From the NCBI GenBank assembly GCA_903813345.2, contig CAIIXF020000002.1, positions 32,174,926 through 32,238,925 on the forward strand: a DNA stretch of 64,000 bases, read 5' to 3'. The stretch's first letter is position 1, and every line of letters starts with the position of its first letter. Under the pieces are notes generated by a model. That model worked only from the letters and a program-made list of their open reading frames with translations. It ran no database searches and was not told where the DNA came from. The stretch is from Owenia fusiformis. Its lineage: Eukaryota > Annelida > Polychaeta > Sabellida > Oweniidae. Both the position numbers and the translations under genes were made by a program. Shown piece by piece: positions 1 through 12,787 of this stretch.

Positions 1-84
1 AAATAGAATATTGTCCCAAAAAGGAAATCCACCACACTCTGTATATTCCAATGTCTTATTCCAGATACAAGTTAATCCAGTAAT

Positions 85-1534
85 CAGTGGCGTAGGAACA
101 ATGTACGCCAAAACGCCAGTGCGTAGTGTTGAAAAGTGAGAATAAAAAGGCTTATTAATTTTCCTATGTTCTTTATTCATATTTTCTCATTGTATTGTCT
201 CTCGAGCACACTAGCCTAAAGAAATGTTTTGTGGATACCATATGATATGCTCGTTTTTTCAATAGTACTCTTTTGCATGGTTTTTGTGCCTCTGTTATTT
301 TTTTAATCTTGGCCACAGATAAATGACACTTTTTGAAAAATAAAATATTGAAAGTTACCTTGTAGAAAATGCAAAGTAACGTGCTTTATTTCATGATAAT
401 CGAGCCACTATTGACTATCCTATGGATTTTAAAACTAAAATACAATTTCGCCAAATATTCGTGATTCGCGTTCTCTTCACGAATTTGAGAAAAAACTTTT
501 TTTTCAAAAAACTACTTGATGAATACCTTTGCAATTTTTTAAGCATGTTCTATAATGCTTATGCAATCAAACTGTGGTCTCGTTTAATTATAATGATAAA
601 CCTCTTTAAATGAGATGTATATATTTTTATTCTCCCCTACCCCCAATTTTTCAATTTCACAATATCGATTTATATTCTGTTGCTAGGCAAAATCATAGAC
701 AGAAATTATAGTTAAGTCAGCAATTATCTATTTTCTTACTAAATCACCAATTGTTATTGGTAGTACTTCTTGAAATATGAATGTTAAAGACAAAAACAAC
801 TTGAAAATGTTGATTATTCAAATACGCGTTCCATCGATTTCAGTTCTAGAAAAGCTATTACCTAGGTTTTTATTTTATTTGAAAGATAAAAGATTATTGT
901 TTTAGGAAATATAAAAATTTTGGCACCCCCTAAGTCACGTTGACCTCGATTTGAGCTTTGTGGTGGGAAGTTTATTTGGTCTTGCGAATTAGTGTTATGA
1001 AAAAAGGTTGCAGACATTAGGGTTAATTGTTTCATTGATCACGAATGCGTTTCTTTAAATCAATTGATCAAGCTAGATTCTTTGCACGGTACACGATGAA
1101 ATCAGACAATACTATATATCTCAATTTAATTATTCGAAAATGATTAAAAATCTCTCATTGTTATTTGGAAATTGATCGTCTATATCGTTCGAGACATAAG
1201 AAAAATGAGAATGATTTGTGATTTTCCATGGTGATTTTAAATGATGAAAATCATTCGAACATTTTAAGCACATTAAAAGGGGCATCAAGGATTTTAAGCT
1301 TGCATATAAAATCGAAACGCCAACCTATACGTATGACCAATCGCCCATACAAATGCATCGCTTAAACATTTCCGTTCACATTTAGGTTATGAAAACATTG
1401 CATTCTATTGCCATAAAATGACGTTTAACGAGCATAAAATAGGCGTTTTGATATAGAAGATTTGACACAATTGTTTCATAGTTTTGGCGGGATTTTTTGG
1501 CGTAGTGTTGAATTTACACCTTCCTACGCCCCTG
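85..1534. mobile_element. Possible hAT-like element, no coding capacity seen
   Basis: The ends form a short imperfect inverted repeat: CAGTGGCGTAGGAA at 85 and, on the other strand from 1534, CAGGGGCGTAGGAA (one mismatch in 14). A further inverted similarity around GTAGTGTTGAA lies just inside both ends. Ends of the CAG(G/T)GGCGTAG type are common in hAT-group elements. The flanks share only GTAAT, not a clear 8-bp duplication, so the boundary is uncertain. The ~1.45-kb body is AT-rich, has no long open frame and would be a non-autonomous or decayed copy. Bases 1-84 hold nothing I can name. Confidence 0.35.
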
Positions 1535-1701
1535 GTAATATTATAGTATGTAGGACTTCTAATGTTGTAATAAAAAATATGATCAAAGGAATCTTGGCTT
1601 CTTTCTTTTGCTTTGAGGAATCATGATGGCGATTTGAAAAAAGAACAGATAAATATCCCCGGGATACATTTATATTTAGCCTGCATTATTATTAATCAGG
1701 T

Positions 1702-2022
1702 TTAATATGGACGGAGAATATGGTTGTCAAATTGTAGATGTCTTTTGCAGCCTTGCGCTTTGACTGTAAACCCTGAATCGAGATTCATCATCGTGCAAGA
1801 ATAAGACCAGGAATTAATATCTGTGCTAACTGACATAACTTCACGATTCGGTTTGGTTCTCATTTTGAATATTTCTGGAAGGAATCGCAAATTTCTTTTT
1901 TCAAATTGGACACGTTGTTCAAGTCTTTGCTCACGTTTGACACGGATCTCGAAAAGTACCGGTGCATACGGGAAAATACACACTATAATTAGGTCTAAAT
2001 GTAGCAAAAAGGCAATCTTCAT
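1702..2022 (-). CDS. Small ORF with signal-peptide-like start, unknown
   Basis: A 106-codon open frame from ATG at 2022 to a stop at 1702. The N-terminus (MKIAFLLHLDLIIVCIF) is a plausible signal peptide. A strongly basic stretch follows with KR pairs at about residues 25-38, and the last third has two cysteines (YSC and QGC) about 17 residues apart. The size and layout could fit a small secreted factor or a processed peptide precursor, but no family is recognised. The reverse-strand overlap at 1823-2065 is treated as its shadow. No splice sites or promoter were identified, and it lies in repeat-rich surroundings, so it may be chance. Confidence 0.25.
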   Translation of the reverse strand: MKIAFLLHLDLIIVCIFPYAPVLFEIRVKREQRLEQRVQFEKRNLRFLPEIFKMRTKPNREVMSVSTDINSWSYSCTMMNLDSGFTVKAQGCKRHLQFDNHILRPY

Positions 2023-2179
2023 CACAATTACGCTCTTCAATTCTAATTGTCATCAAAAATGTTAATTATCGTTGGATTAAGTTAACACAACACAACTCCA
2101 TGTTTGATATTGCTATTAGGTGTGTCTTAATAAAAGTTACAATGCACAAATATTACAATATTTACGAACGCGCAATAAT

Positions 2180-3820
2180 AGCCTATATGTTAACTTCATG
2201 TTAATATTTTCGCATAATTCACATGTACAAATGTAGGTGTAATTACTCCAAATCTGACAGAGTAGGATGCCAACGGCATTAACGCGTCATTCTAGAGAAG
2301 TTATATTTTGTTTTTGAGTTATCAAATAAATTTGCGAAGTAATAGGGTTACAACGAAAATCCTATAACTTCATATCAAGATCAGCACTTTCGCATAATCC
2401 ACTGTAACACTGGTACATGTGGTGAGTCTTAAGGAGACAGAGCAGGATGTCGAAGGCATTAACGCGCCATTGTAAATATTAAGTAATATTTTGTTTTTAA
2501 ATCATACACTTATTATTGTAAATGTACACGCATTTAGGAAAGACACCACAAAATAATATGAGATTATAATTATAGATTGTTAGATTGTTAACTACAGTTT
2601 CCCTGATTACAATATGCAATATAATCATTGTTAAATTAACATATACATGTACATTTGGATTCAACCCAGTCGTTCGTTTGACGAAAACAACGCCCTTACC
2701 AACTATTGTGTGATGTAAAGTACAGCTTTTTTGTTTGATTCTCGATGCGTAAATTCAATTGTGACTTAGTCTAAGTGTTAGGTGGCTAATGATCGTTTTT
2801 CTAAAAGCATGAGAGGCGAGCGGTCAGTCATGCGATGCCATAGATAGGTAGCTGCTCTGGGCACTGTACTCCCTGTACTAATGCCCTTTGGAAGAAATTT
2901 TGAATTGAAAGGGCTTCTCGAGGTTTTGTACTACCCAAGGGGTGACTTTAAAAGGTAGCTAATAGGGGCACTGTTCTACCTGGAAGTTCAAGTATGAATA
3001 TCGCTTACCGTCGATCAATCAGATAAGGGAGCCGTTCGCGGCAACCTTGTATCGGTGATAACGGGATAAGATAATGCTGTCGGAATCCTATCTTGGATCG
3101 CACAGCAGTTATCCGACCCGAATGCAACAAGTGTTGTAATACCTGAATGTTTGACGTTAGAAAGATCAATGACAGAAATCAAATAGGCTAGATAAAACAC
3201 TGATCCTTCGCTATAACTGAATTCATGACTTGAAGCCCTGATATGAATATGTGACAATTACATTAATTTTGTAAATGTATGTTAATGAACGATGGCCAAA
3301 AGACCAGTTGTTTGCTCTGTTTCTCAAATAAATTTGCGAAGTTATAGGGTTACAATAACTCAAATCCTATAATATCATATCAAGATTAGCACTTTCGCAT
3401 ATTTCACATGAACACCCGCACAAGTTATTGGTCTTAAGGAGACACTGCAGGATGCCGACGGCAATAACGCGCCATTATAATAAGTAATATTTTACTTTTA
3501 AATTATACACGTATTATTGTACACGTGCACGCATTTATAGATCTTGTAAATTACTCATCTGTTTCTCAAATAACTTTCAGAAGTAATATGATTACAATAA
3601 CTTAAATCCTATAACTTCATATCAAGATCGGCACTTTCGCATAATTCACATGTACACCCGTGTAATCAGTCTTAAGGAGACAGAGCAGTATGTCGACGGC
3701 AGTAACACGCCATTCTAAATAATTGATATTTTATTCTTTAAATATACACGTATTATTGTCCATGTGCATGTATATATAGATCTTAGAAATTACTATCTGT
3801 TTCTCAAATAATTTCAAAGT
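2180..3820. repeat. Diverged ~190-240 bp repeat, four copies in two pairs
   Basis: A unit is marked by the phrase TCAAGATCAGCACTTTCGC, then cataattcac, then a GGAGACAGAGCAGGATG segment and GGCATTAACGCGCCATT. It occurs around 2200, 2377, 3379 and 3620. The spacing is about 185 and 241 bp within pairs. The pairs are separated by about 750 bp of unrelated sequence (2560-3310), in which I see no gene. A short remnant (ATATCAAGATTAGCTAAGC) reappears at 4981. Confidence 0.6.
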
Positions 3821-3829
3821 ATTCAGGCC

Positions 3830-4965
3830 CGTAAGACACTTTTCTCCAAGGGGGTGCGGTTTTTTATAAAGAGAAAATCAAATTGTCATTTTTTCTTGCG
3901 TAAATCAAATTGCACAAGTCAGAGGGGGGAGGGGGTCAGTTACTCTCTATATTAGGCCAGTCGGCCTATTTTGTAGTATTTTATTGTTTTCATATTGATT
4001 TTAGACTAAATATTATGAGCAATTTGGAGAAACATTGGCATGGGGAGGGTGTGCTAGAAGGCAATAGAATCAATTTATAGAAATTCTTATTTTTTACTCA
4101 TTTTCTTCTTAGAAGAGCACATGGAAATTTTACTAATTCAAGATGCTGTCTGGTTAATTCTGAGCATTTTGAATGTGTTTGAGTAAATAAATGCTTTAGG
4201 TTTTTGGGATGCGGTGTCAGAATTGATTTCATTATGTCACTTGGTGATTTCTGGGCACTTTTAAAGTTTTGTGGGGGTGTGAGGAGTGCTCCCCCCTAGA
4301 AAATTCTACACTTTTTAGATGCTATTTGGTGCTTTCTGGGCACTTTCAATGTGTATGTGTCAATAAAATGTGTTTCAATTTTTTTTTTGGGGGGGGTGTC
4401 AAAGAGGATAAAATGGTGAGGTGGGGTGGGGATGCCAGAGGGGGAGCAAGGGGTTTTCCCTCAGAAACATTGACCATTTCAAGTTGCTATTTGATGATTT
4501 CTGGGCACTTTAAAAGTGACTCTGAGATAAAGCATGAAATTCATATTTTTTCAATTGTTTTGTGGGGGATGTGTGGGGTGGCCAACTCTCCTAGGAAATT
4601 TTTCAATTTTTTGATGATATTTGGTGCTTTCTGGGCACTTTTGAAGTGTATGAGTCCATAAGAAAATGAACAACAATCACATTTTTTTCAAATTTTTGTG
4701 GTGTCAAAGGGGGGGGGGTGCCAAAGGGGAGGTAGTGTTGGGGTTCCAGAGGGGGGAGCAAGTGTTTGTCCCCCATATCTGTCCCTAGAAACATTGACAA
4801 TATTAGTGCTATTTGATGAAATCTGGGCACCCATTATACATGAGACAATACATGAAATTAATTCAGATTTTTTTGTCAATTGTTTTGTGGGGGATGTGAG
4901 GGGTGGCCTACTTCCTTAGAACATTTTACAATTTTAAGATGCTATTTGGTGCTTTCTGATCACTA
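3830..4965. repeat. G-rich irregular tandem repeat
   Basis: Repeats of a loosely periodic unit that contains TTTCTGGGCACTTT (about 4250, 4333, 4500, 4630 and relatives at 4820 and 4955) alternating with G-runs such as GTGGGGGATGTG and GGGGGGGGGTG. Spacing varies from ~85 to ~190 bp. Open frames here on both strands are by-products of the repeat. The plus strand is strongly G-rich and C-poor. Confidence 0.55.
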
Positions 4966-5039
4966 AAATCCTATAACTTCATATCAAGATTAGCTAAGCT
5001 TGTTCTCTAACGTCCGCACAATATTGTATAAAGAGGAGC

Positions 5040-6290
5040 GCCGAACTTAACAGCCACATCCTACGATCCAATGAACAACACCCCCGAAAACACAACTAAT
5101 TGTCAAATATACGCAACATAATTTGGCACAACCCATTAATAAGACAACAAACGCAAAACACAACCCATTGTTGAAGTAACACAACACAATTTTGCACAAA
5201 CCAACACAAAACAATCAAAACACAATCAGGCACAAGCAAGCTGGAATACCAAGACACCCAACCAACACTCTATGAAAACAACACCAATCACACAACTCAA
5301 TCTGACACAACCAGATACCTCATCCTACTGGGCACAATCCGCTACTCGACCAGGACAACACAATCACAACATAATACAACCAGGTTACAAATTGCACAAC
5401 ATAATCGAACACAACCAAATACCTCACCCGACTAGGCACAACCCACCTTCGATTATAGCACAATCAGGCACAAGCCGACACCAACCCATCATAAAACGAT
5501 CAGGCACAACCAATTACTCAACACAATCGGACACAATCAGATACCTCGCCCGACTGGTCACAACCTGCCGCCCAACCAGCACAACACAATCACAACATAA
5601 CAAAACGCACTATAAAATCAACAACCCAATGAGGCACAGCTCGATACCAAGCTGAAACAAAACAACCAGGCACAACTCAACTACAAACCAACAACACAAT
5701 ACTGCACAACCCAATACTACAACCTTATTTTAACCTCCGAAAACACAACTAATTGTCAAATATACGCAACATGATTTGGCACAACCCAATAATAAGACAA
5801 CAAACGCAAAACACAACCCATTGTTGAAGTAACACAACACAATTTTGCACAAACCAACACAAAACAATCAAAACACAATCAGGCACAAGCAAACTGGAAT
5901 ACCAAGACATCCAACCAACACTATATGAAAACAACACCAATCACACAACACAATCGGACACAACCAGATACCTTATCCTACTGGGCACAACCCGCTACTC
6001 GACCAGGACAACACAATCACAACATAAAACAACCACTTTGAAATTAACATAACTTAATGAGACACAACCCGATACCAACCTTACATAACACAACCAGGCT
6101 CAACTAGACAAGCAACCACCAAAACACAATCAAACAACAAACCAACACAACATAGCCAACGAGACCAAACTCAAATCAACCCATTGTTGAATTAACACAA
6201 CACAACCTGACACCAACCACCGCAACAGGGTCAGTCACAACCCAATACTGAACCAGTTAAACTATACTACTATTAAAAAAAATTAGGTAC
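5040..6290. repeat. CA/ACAAC-rich satellite-like tract with internal duplication
   Basis: About 1.25 kb in which the plus strand is almost all A and C, built from variants of CACAACCCAA and GGCACAACC. Inside it, roughly 280 bp at about 5080-5360 is repeated almost exactly at about 5735-6015, for example TGTCAAATATACGCAACAT and AGTAACACAACACAATTTTG. This shows a recent ~655-bp-period duplication on top of old short-unit expansion. The 127-aa open frame in it is low-complexity and not taken as a gene. Confidence 0.7.
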
Positions 6291-6690
6291 AATCTGTAAA
6301 CACAGCCAAAGTATGATACCGATGTATTTAGTACCCAACTAACGGTCTCCAACTGGAATTTTGAATCCTTATGGCATGTCAAATTCTAAATTTGTATAAA
6401 AAAATATATCATTTTGATTACAATCCAATCTGAAAGAAGTATAAATTGAAGGAAATATGAAGTGAAGCCATGTGAAAAGTTCACAAAATTACGTTTCATT
6501 TTTTTGAGTTCAAATATCTCTAATTGAGTAAATAAACATTCAAAACTTTCCAATGTTTCAGCCTGTCCTCTGCCCCTTACTAAATAAAATTGATTTTATT
6601 GAATTTGAACCTATATATATTGAGATAGATATCATTTTATCACCGCAACCCCAGGTAAAGCCTTTACAAAATGAGACGTCACGCCGTTAG
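6291..6690. other. No gene seen
   Basis: AT-rich sequence with no open frame, repeat or RNA that I can support. Its 3' end contains the CRE-like GACGTCAC at 6675-6682, listed with the next entry. Confidence 0.5.
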
Positions 6691-6696
6691 TTGAAT

Positions 6697-6786
6697 ATGA
6701 CAAGGGGCTGTGTGAAAGAGTCTAGAAAGACGGTGCGACAACGAGAGCGCAGGGCCGAAAAACGCGACAGAGAATTAAGAAAACAG
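6697..6786 (+). CDS. Candidate first coding exon, highly charged
   Basis: Thirty codons from ATG 6697 to a good donor (CAG then GTAGTA at 6787). They encode a highly charged stretch including KTVRQRERRAEKRDRELRKQ, of a kind seen in coiled-coil or RNA-binding proteins. A CRE-type octamer GACGTCAC lies about 15 bp upstream (6675-6682). I could not find a partner exon downstream, so this is an isolated exon candidate only. Confidence 0.25.
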
Positions 6787-7084
6787 GTAGTATTTGAAAT
6801 GTCTACTTTCTGGTGATTCTAATTCTGCATATCGTGACACGACCTTTATGAATATAGAATTGTTTTGAAGCGTACATTAATCTGAACAAAACTTTTAAGA
6901 AGATTCCACGAATATTAAAACTGTTGGTATAACTTGGAGGAGCATTGCGCGTATTAATCGCGTAAATCTTTGCAATTTTGTCGCTAAAATAAACAATTAA
7001 CAATGTTACGCTCGACTTCCAACTCATAGGTAGTTTGCATAATTAAACTCTTCATTTTGAAGTATAAATAAGATCAAACCGTCA

Positions 7085-7330
7085 GTCAACTACGCACGAA
7101 CAAACGAATGACGCACGGACAAACGAACAAACGGGCAGACGATTACGAACGGTCGGACAAGCGCACGAATAGACGGTCATACAAACGCGCGCACGAACGG
7201 AGGGACGAACGCAAGCACGAATGGACGGTCGAACGAACGAACACACGCACGAACGAACGGACGGTTGGACTAACGCATGCACGACGGACGAACGCACGAA
7301 CAGACGGACAAACAAACAAGCGAACGAAAT
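7085..7330. repeat. ACGA/ACGG-type minisatellite
   Basis: About 245 bp of a degenerate tetranucleotide repeat (CGAA/CGGA, e.g. GAACGAACGAACACACGCAC). The repeat happens to be open on both strands (109 and 124 codons), which is a property of the unit and not evidence for a protein. Confidence 0.75.
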
Positions 7331-7459
7331 ATCTGCGTCCTCTGAAAGGAATACCCCTTGGAACCTTGGATTATATATACAGTTGTCACGGTGATGAATG
7401 GATTTTTCACATCGGATTTGATGACTTGTCAACTTGACCCTTGCAAACAATTTCATTGA

Positions 7460-8570
7460 AAATGTGTTCTTTTTATGATTTCGTTCCTTTTAGATGATTT
7501 TATAGAAAAAATTGCAATGTGTGAAAAGAATTTAAGCTCAATGCATTGTAGCTGCTTCATTCCACTCAAACGTTGTTTCCTAAACTTTGCATGGCCGAGC
7601 AACGAAAGGTTTGGACACAACACCTTCATGGTATGATTCAGCAAACAGTGCATTGAGTCTTGGGCTTAAATCGTTAAATGAAGCATTCCTCGCATTCTGG
7701 GCGGGTGAAATCTGAAATCTGCTCTTGTTTTAAGAAGGATCTTCTCATGTTTTCAGCTGGGCCTCCTCATGTTTTCATTGTAATTGTACAGTAGCTTATG
7801 AATGCAAACCATATTCACCTTATATTCAGTATGGAGTATGTAAATCGTATTTATTGCCATTATTTTAACAAGGAAGGTGATATATGAACAGTAGATTATC
7901 CAAACGTGTATGTTGACGCCCGTTTCTTCCATGTAGTAAAAAAGAATCATTTTCATGTCATTGTTTATCAAGTACATCTTTTTTAAAGTATTGTTGTAAT
8001 AGCAAAGAAAAGTAATATCGGGAGTAATATGTATTTTTAACCTTTTGGTCCACTTTCCCAAGTGATACAAATAAATAGGACTATGCTCGCGATAAGAGCG
8101 GGAATACCTAGTGGGTCTTTGGATCGTACCCGTAAAGTTGTCTTATCTCGGAAAATAATTAACTCCATTTTCGCTATATGTATGATTATTACGCATGCTA
8201 GGGGATTGATGCTGCATTCTAAAAGTTCCCATCCGCCGTGATTGGCAAATAGGATTATTCCATGGTCAACAAACACACAGACAGCAGGATTTATTCCTAT
8301 TTGTTAGAATTGTTTAAAAAGTCGGAATCACGGGAGTTACCAAATTAAGAAGCACGTATCGTATCGAAGTAAACGAATAAAGACGAATTAAGACTCATAT
8401 ATTTACTATCAATAGTTTGAATTAATGAGAACATTAAAACGCTGAGCTTCAGACTGACAACTGATTAAATGCTATCGTTTTATTATACATTTTGCCAAGA
8501 TGAAAATACATTCGTTTTCAAGCAAAAAATTAGCAAGACTGCATTGCTCAACTTGATAAAAGTACAAACC
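7460..8570. other. No gene seen
   Basis: Several open frames of 60-105 codons occur on the minus strand but lack splice context, composition bias or family resemblance. No repeat was recognised. Confidence 0.45.
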
Positions 8571-8577
8571 TGTACTA

Positions 8578-8806
8578 TACACGTACAGTACATGTAATTA
8601 TAAAGGAAACATGACAAGGCGTCGGTCGTGCAACGTTAGATGAGCGTTCGCTAAGCAGTAGAATAGCTGCCGCGGTGAGAGCGAATAGCATACGGCGTTC
8701 GAACGAAGCACTATCGCGCAGCGCACGCGATAACCACGAAGAGCACACGCCATCACGACGGCATGGCATGGTGTAAGGTTTGTAATTCCGTGTACTGTAC
8801 TTGGAA
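8578..8806. mobile_element. Small CpG-rich MITE-like element
   Basis: Imperfect inverted ends: CGTACAGTACATGTAATTA near 8582 and, on the opposite strand near 8802, AGTACAGTACACGGAATTA. They enclose ~170 bp that is GC- and CpG-rich (e.g. TCGCGCAGCGCACGCGATAA), in sharp contrast to the AT-rich flanks. No coding capacity is supported; the two overlapping 64-72 codon minus frames are by-products. Confidence 0.4.
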
Positions 8807-8809
8807 AAT

Positions 8810-11300
8810 ACAACAAAAGCTTTCCTTTGCAGTTTTAGGGTCTAGCTAATTGTCTGAATTTTACAATTCACAAAACAACCTAACCACAAAATAATGCTAT
8901 CTTTGAGATTAAGAAATATTTATGAAATTGAAACAGAAAACATTATTGGACAAAGTTTTGCATAAAGATTCTATTATTCCTCTTTTTTACGATTTATTTT
9001 CTTATGCTTTAAAGAGTGAAAATCAGGGATGAGTGCAAGACTAAATACAAAAGTAGACTCCTAAATTCAAATTGGAAGTTTTATGTTTCTTATTTCATAA
9101 TTACATCAAACAAATAAGTACATGGTCTACGACTCCTACATGTTTACTAAAAAGCAATTTCACTTGTTTCATATAGCTAATTGTCTTGAACTCCTTTTGT
9201 GTTTTTATCAATGCTAAAAAGGTTTCACTTGTCAGATTAAAGGGAATACAAAGAATAAGGAACTCCTTTTTCAGCTTTGAAGCAAAAATCCTGTATCACT
9301 CAATTTGATTTGTAAAATGGAAACAACTGACTTGATTTCAGCCAAAATATTTCAGTTTTCATCCATCAAATCAGATTGGAATGTGATATAAAAAATTAAT
9401 TATAGTCACAACCAACATATAATACTATCTATCTTAAAGCTTAAATCTGAAGCTTGATTTTATAAAATAGGTCAAATAATTTTATAACATAATAAATTGA
9501 TTATAATCATGGGATAAACCTAATATAAGATACTTTTTTGTGATATTATTCACTCATCTCCTAATAATTCCTACTAATACCGGTACATGTATATGTATAT
9601 GGCAGTCTGGCATGTTATCAAGTAATATATTCTCATTTCCTCGGACAATGTTGAAGCTGAGATTACAATAGATAGGTGTCTCAGACTTTTTCATTGGCTA
9701 TGATTAAATCCCTATAAATTAGAATACTAGAGATTTAGTGCTCTCGAGCATGAAATCATTGTTAAATGGATGGGAAATAATTTCAGTAGCCATAGATCAA
9801 GAATCATTTGTCTTACTTGATGTCAGAATAATCTGTGACAATACTTTTCTATTATAAATCCCAAAATTGTCTTTTCTTTTCAGCTACTCTGAAGCAAAAT
9901 GATCATTTTTCAATTCATTTTGGTGTTGCATAACTCTTAAAAGAATAGTTTCATTTTTTTCAGCAAGATGAGAATTCTTTTGCACTTTCCATGATTGTAA
10001 TTAATACCTATTAATTAAATTGGTAATAATCATTTCACATTTTTATACTGATATTTACATCTTAAAGTAGAAAACAAAGGTAAAAATTGAAATATGTTGA
10101 TAGAATATTGAAATAACAATTTCCAATTTTTTTTGTTCTTAATTTTTTTTTGTGAAAGATTAGATTCCCACCATGAGAAATCATGGCCTTCTATTAGCTT
10201 CTTGAAGGCAGAAAGAATGTGATGAGTATCAGAATGGTGGATTCTAAACTTCGGAGCAAACTGTCATAAATGCGCCACTATCTCCGGCTGTCACTTCATC
10301 TAAGTGAGATTTATCATAATCCCTCTACAGGATGATTCAGAAATACTGAACAATGATTAGTACGTATTGATATTTCATTTGATCCTTGTGATTAGAAGAT
10401 TTTCTGGGCTCACACTGTATCAAAGGTGACCGTTCTCATTTATGAATAAGGCTTTGACGTCTTTGGTAGATATGTGTGTATGAAATATATTATTTTAACA
10501 TTTTTAGAGTAGTATCTCTTTCTCAGACTTTGAGACATGCATGGCTGCATACAAAATGCATGTTTGGGGTTTCAATATTCATTTATATATGTATATTCAT
10601 GGATTTTAAATTGTTTCAAACAAAAGTTCATTATTTTGCAAATCTAAATAAGAAATAAAACTGATTTTTGTATATGATTGTGTTTTGATTAAAGTTGACT
10701 TGAAATCAAAGAATTAAATTCAATGTAATGATTATTATTTTTTTAATAAAGAAGTGTCACATGTATACCACTATAACATATGTACAATTGTGTGCTATAA
10801 GTAAAAAAAGGTGTGCTATAGGTATAATTAATAGTGTGAATAAGTGTGCTATGAGTGAATAAGAGTATATTTCGAGTAAAACCTATTTTGAGTGATTGAG
10901 TATTACATGTGCCTTAACAACTGAGTAAATACATACTGTACTTTAAATACAAATAACTAGGACTAAGTTTATAAATACATATACTTTTCAGATAAAAGAG
11001 TACATTTAAATAAAGTATTAGAAGCTGAGATGAACTCAAATGCAACTTCCCTCAAACAACATTAAGTCACATCTACACTTGCTACAACATATTACTTTTT
11101 AAGGCTTACCATGTTCCAAAATGGCCAATATGATAAACATAAATGAAAGTATATTTTTAGCAATGAGTATACGAGAAAAAGATATAGTACTAATTTGATA
11201 CTCCTAGCACAAGTGTTACAGATTAACACTTGTTTAATATTTACCCTGCATGCAGAATCTAGTTAAACTACATGAAGCTCTCTTTTAAGAAGCAAAGTCA
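8810..11300. other. No gene seen (AT-rich)
   Basis: About 2.5 kb of AT-rich sequence. The only longer open frame (10476-10658, plus) has no supporting context. A short local repeat of GTGTGCTATAAGT-like words occurs near 10790-10860. Confidence 0.5.
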
Positions 11301-11309
11301 AACCAAGGG

Positions 11310-12592
11310 CGTTACAATACCCGGGAATTTATCGGTTCGTCCAGTACTTGTTTGTGATAGCGCCCTCTGTAGGTCACTGTGCTTATAGCCTACAGTAATC
11401 AAGGGAAAGATCAATACCCGGTGATTTCAGCGGGAAGTGGCGTTTCGTTCAGTGGATGAGCTGCGCGCGCACGCATAAATGTGATTATCCAATATAATTA
11501 GGGGAGGGCTATTTGAAATAGTTTTTGGTCTTAGGCGCGACCCAGGGCTGATGTCTTAAGGACATTTCGTTGAAAATGAGCCATTCGGCTGATAATTGGT
11601 GAGAGTTTGCGATCTTATAATGTATAACTGTTACTCAGACACATATTTTGACACGATTCTGTTGGAAATAAGCTTTGAACCGAGAGATATTCACGATTGA
11701 TATGCACATTTTTGATTGTGCCATTGCTTTTCCATTGCACAATCCATGTATTGATAGAAGAAACATTAATAATGCAGATTGGTTTACCTTCAATACATGG
11801 CAGACACTACATATCGGTCTATTAATACCAGTTTGTGCCTTAAATCGTTTTATATTTCCATCCACGGCCTGGAGCCTGGGTGTGTTTGTCTCTAATGTGT
11901 ATGCTTGTGCATGGACTTCTAATCACTAGCAGAATTTAACATGATGCAAACTCGACATTATAACTCATGCTGTAACATTTTGACTTCGCTGGAAAACAAT
12001 AGGAATTATTTTTCTTGCCAATCAATCATGAATCACAATCAAAATTTCAGAATGAGCAATCAGGCAATGATCCAAATCAAGTTATAACATTATATGATAT
12101 TCAGCAAGAAGTCCGGTAGAAATACAGAATATTTAAACACCAAAGCTGAAAGTTAAAAGCTAATCTGTCAATTTTCTGTCTGCAAAAGAGCGTTTACATT
12201 TGACACAATAACAGACTGAGGCTTTGAAATCTAGGATTCCCCAGGAAAATATGACGTCATACTAATTAGCATAAGGATTTCCCTATTGGTTTGGGTCGAG
12301 CCTTGTTCGAAAACACAATCCATAAATACATGCTAATTTCTAAGGAGATAGGAAGTGTATAACGTGTTTATCGATTTTGTTTAAATATTTAATCAATTAT
12401 CAAATTGTTTAAGTGGATAAAGTGGTCACACTTGCTTCAATTCATAGCGAAATCGACGGATAGAAACTGACCGAATTCCCGATATCCTACCCCGTATTAC
12501 TGTAGGCTATAAGCACAGTGACCTACAGAGGGCGCTATCACAAACAAGTACTGCACGAACCGATAAATTCCCGGGTATTGTAACGCCCTTGG
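11310..12592. mobile_element. DNA transposon-like element, ~97-bp TIRs, 7-bp TSD
   Basis: Terminal inverted repeats of about 95-100 bp are nearly identical: 11310 reads CAAGGGCGTTACAATACCCG and the other end is its reverse complement, ending at 12592. Both arms include GATAGCGCCCTCTGTAGG. The flanks carry the same 7 bp, GTCAAAC, immediately outside each end, which is the mark of transposition. The ~1.09-kb interior has only an 84-codon frame with no transposase motif, so this is a non-autonomous copy. A 7-8 bp duplication fits P- or hAT-type superfamilies; I do not assign one. Confidence 0.75.
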
Positions 12593-12787
12593 TCAAACGC
12601 ATGCATTTAGGGTATCTAAGATTAAGAATGGTGAGAACATTACTATATATTTATAATTTTCTTACTGAATTAGTTATAAATTAGAATTGAGCAAAATTGC
12701 ATAATATGGTACATGTAAATAGGGGAGTAGATGCATGAATCATGAGAATATATGTCAATAGCATTAACATAATTATAAAGTTGAATC

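Noticed and set aside
1702-2022. IL-17-type cytokine
   Set aside because: The size and secreted start invited the idea, but the cysteine pattern and conserved core of that family could not be aligned.
7082-7456. Overlapping 109- and 124-codon frames on opposite strands
   Set aside because: Products of a tetranucleotide repeat open in both directions.
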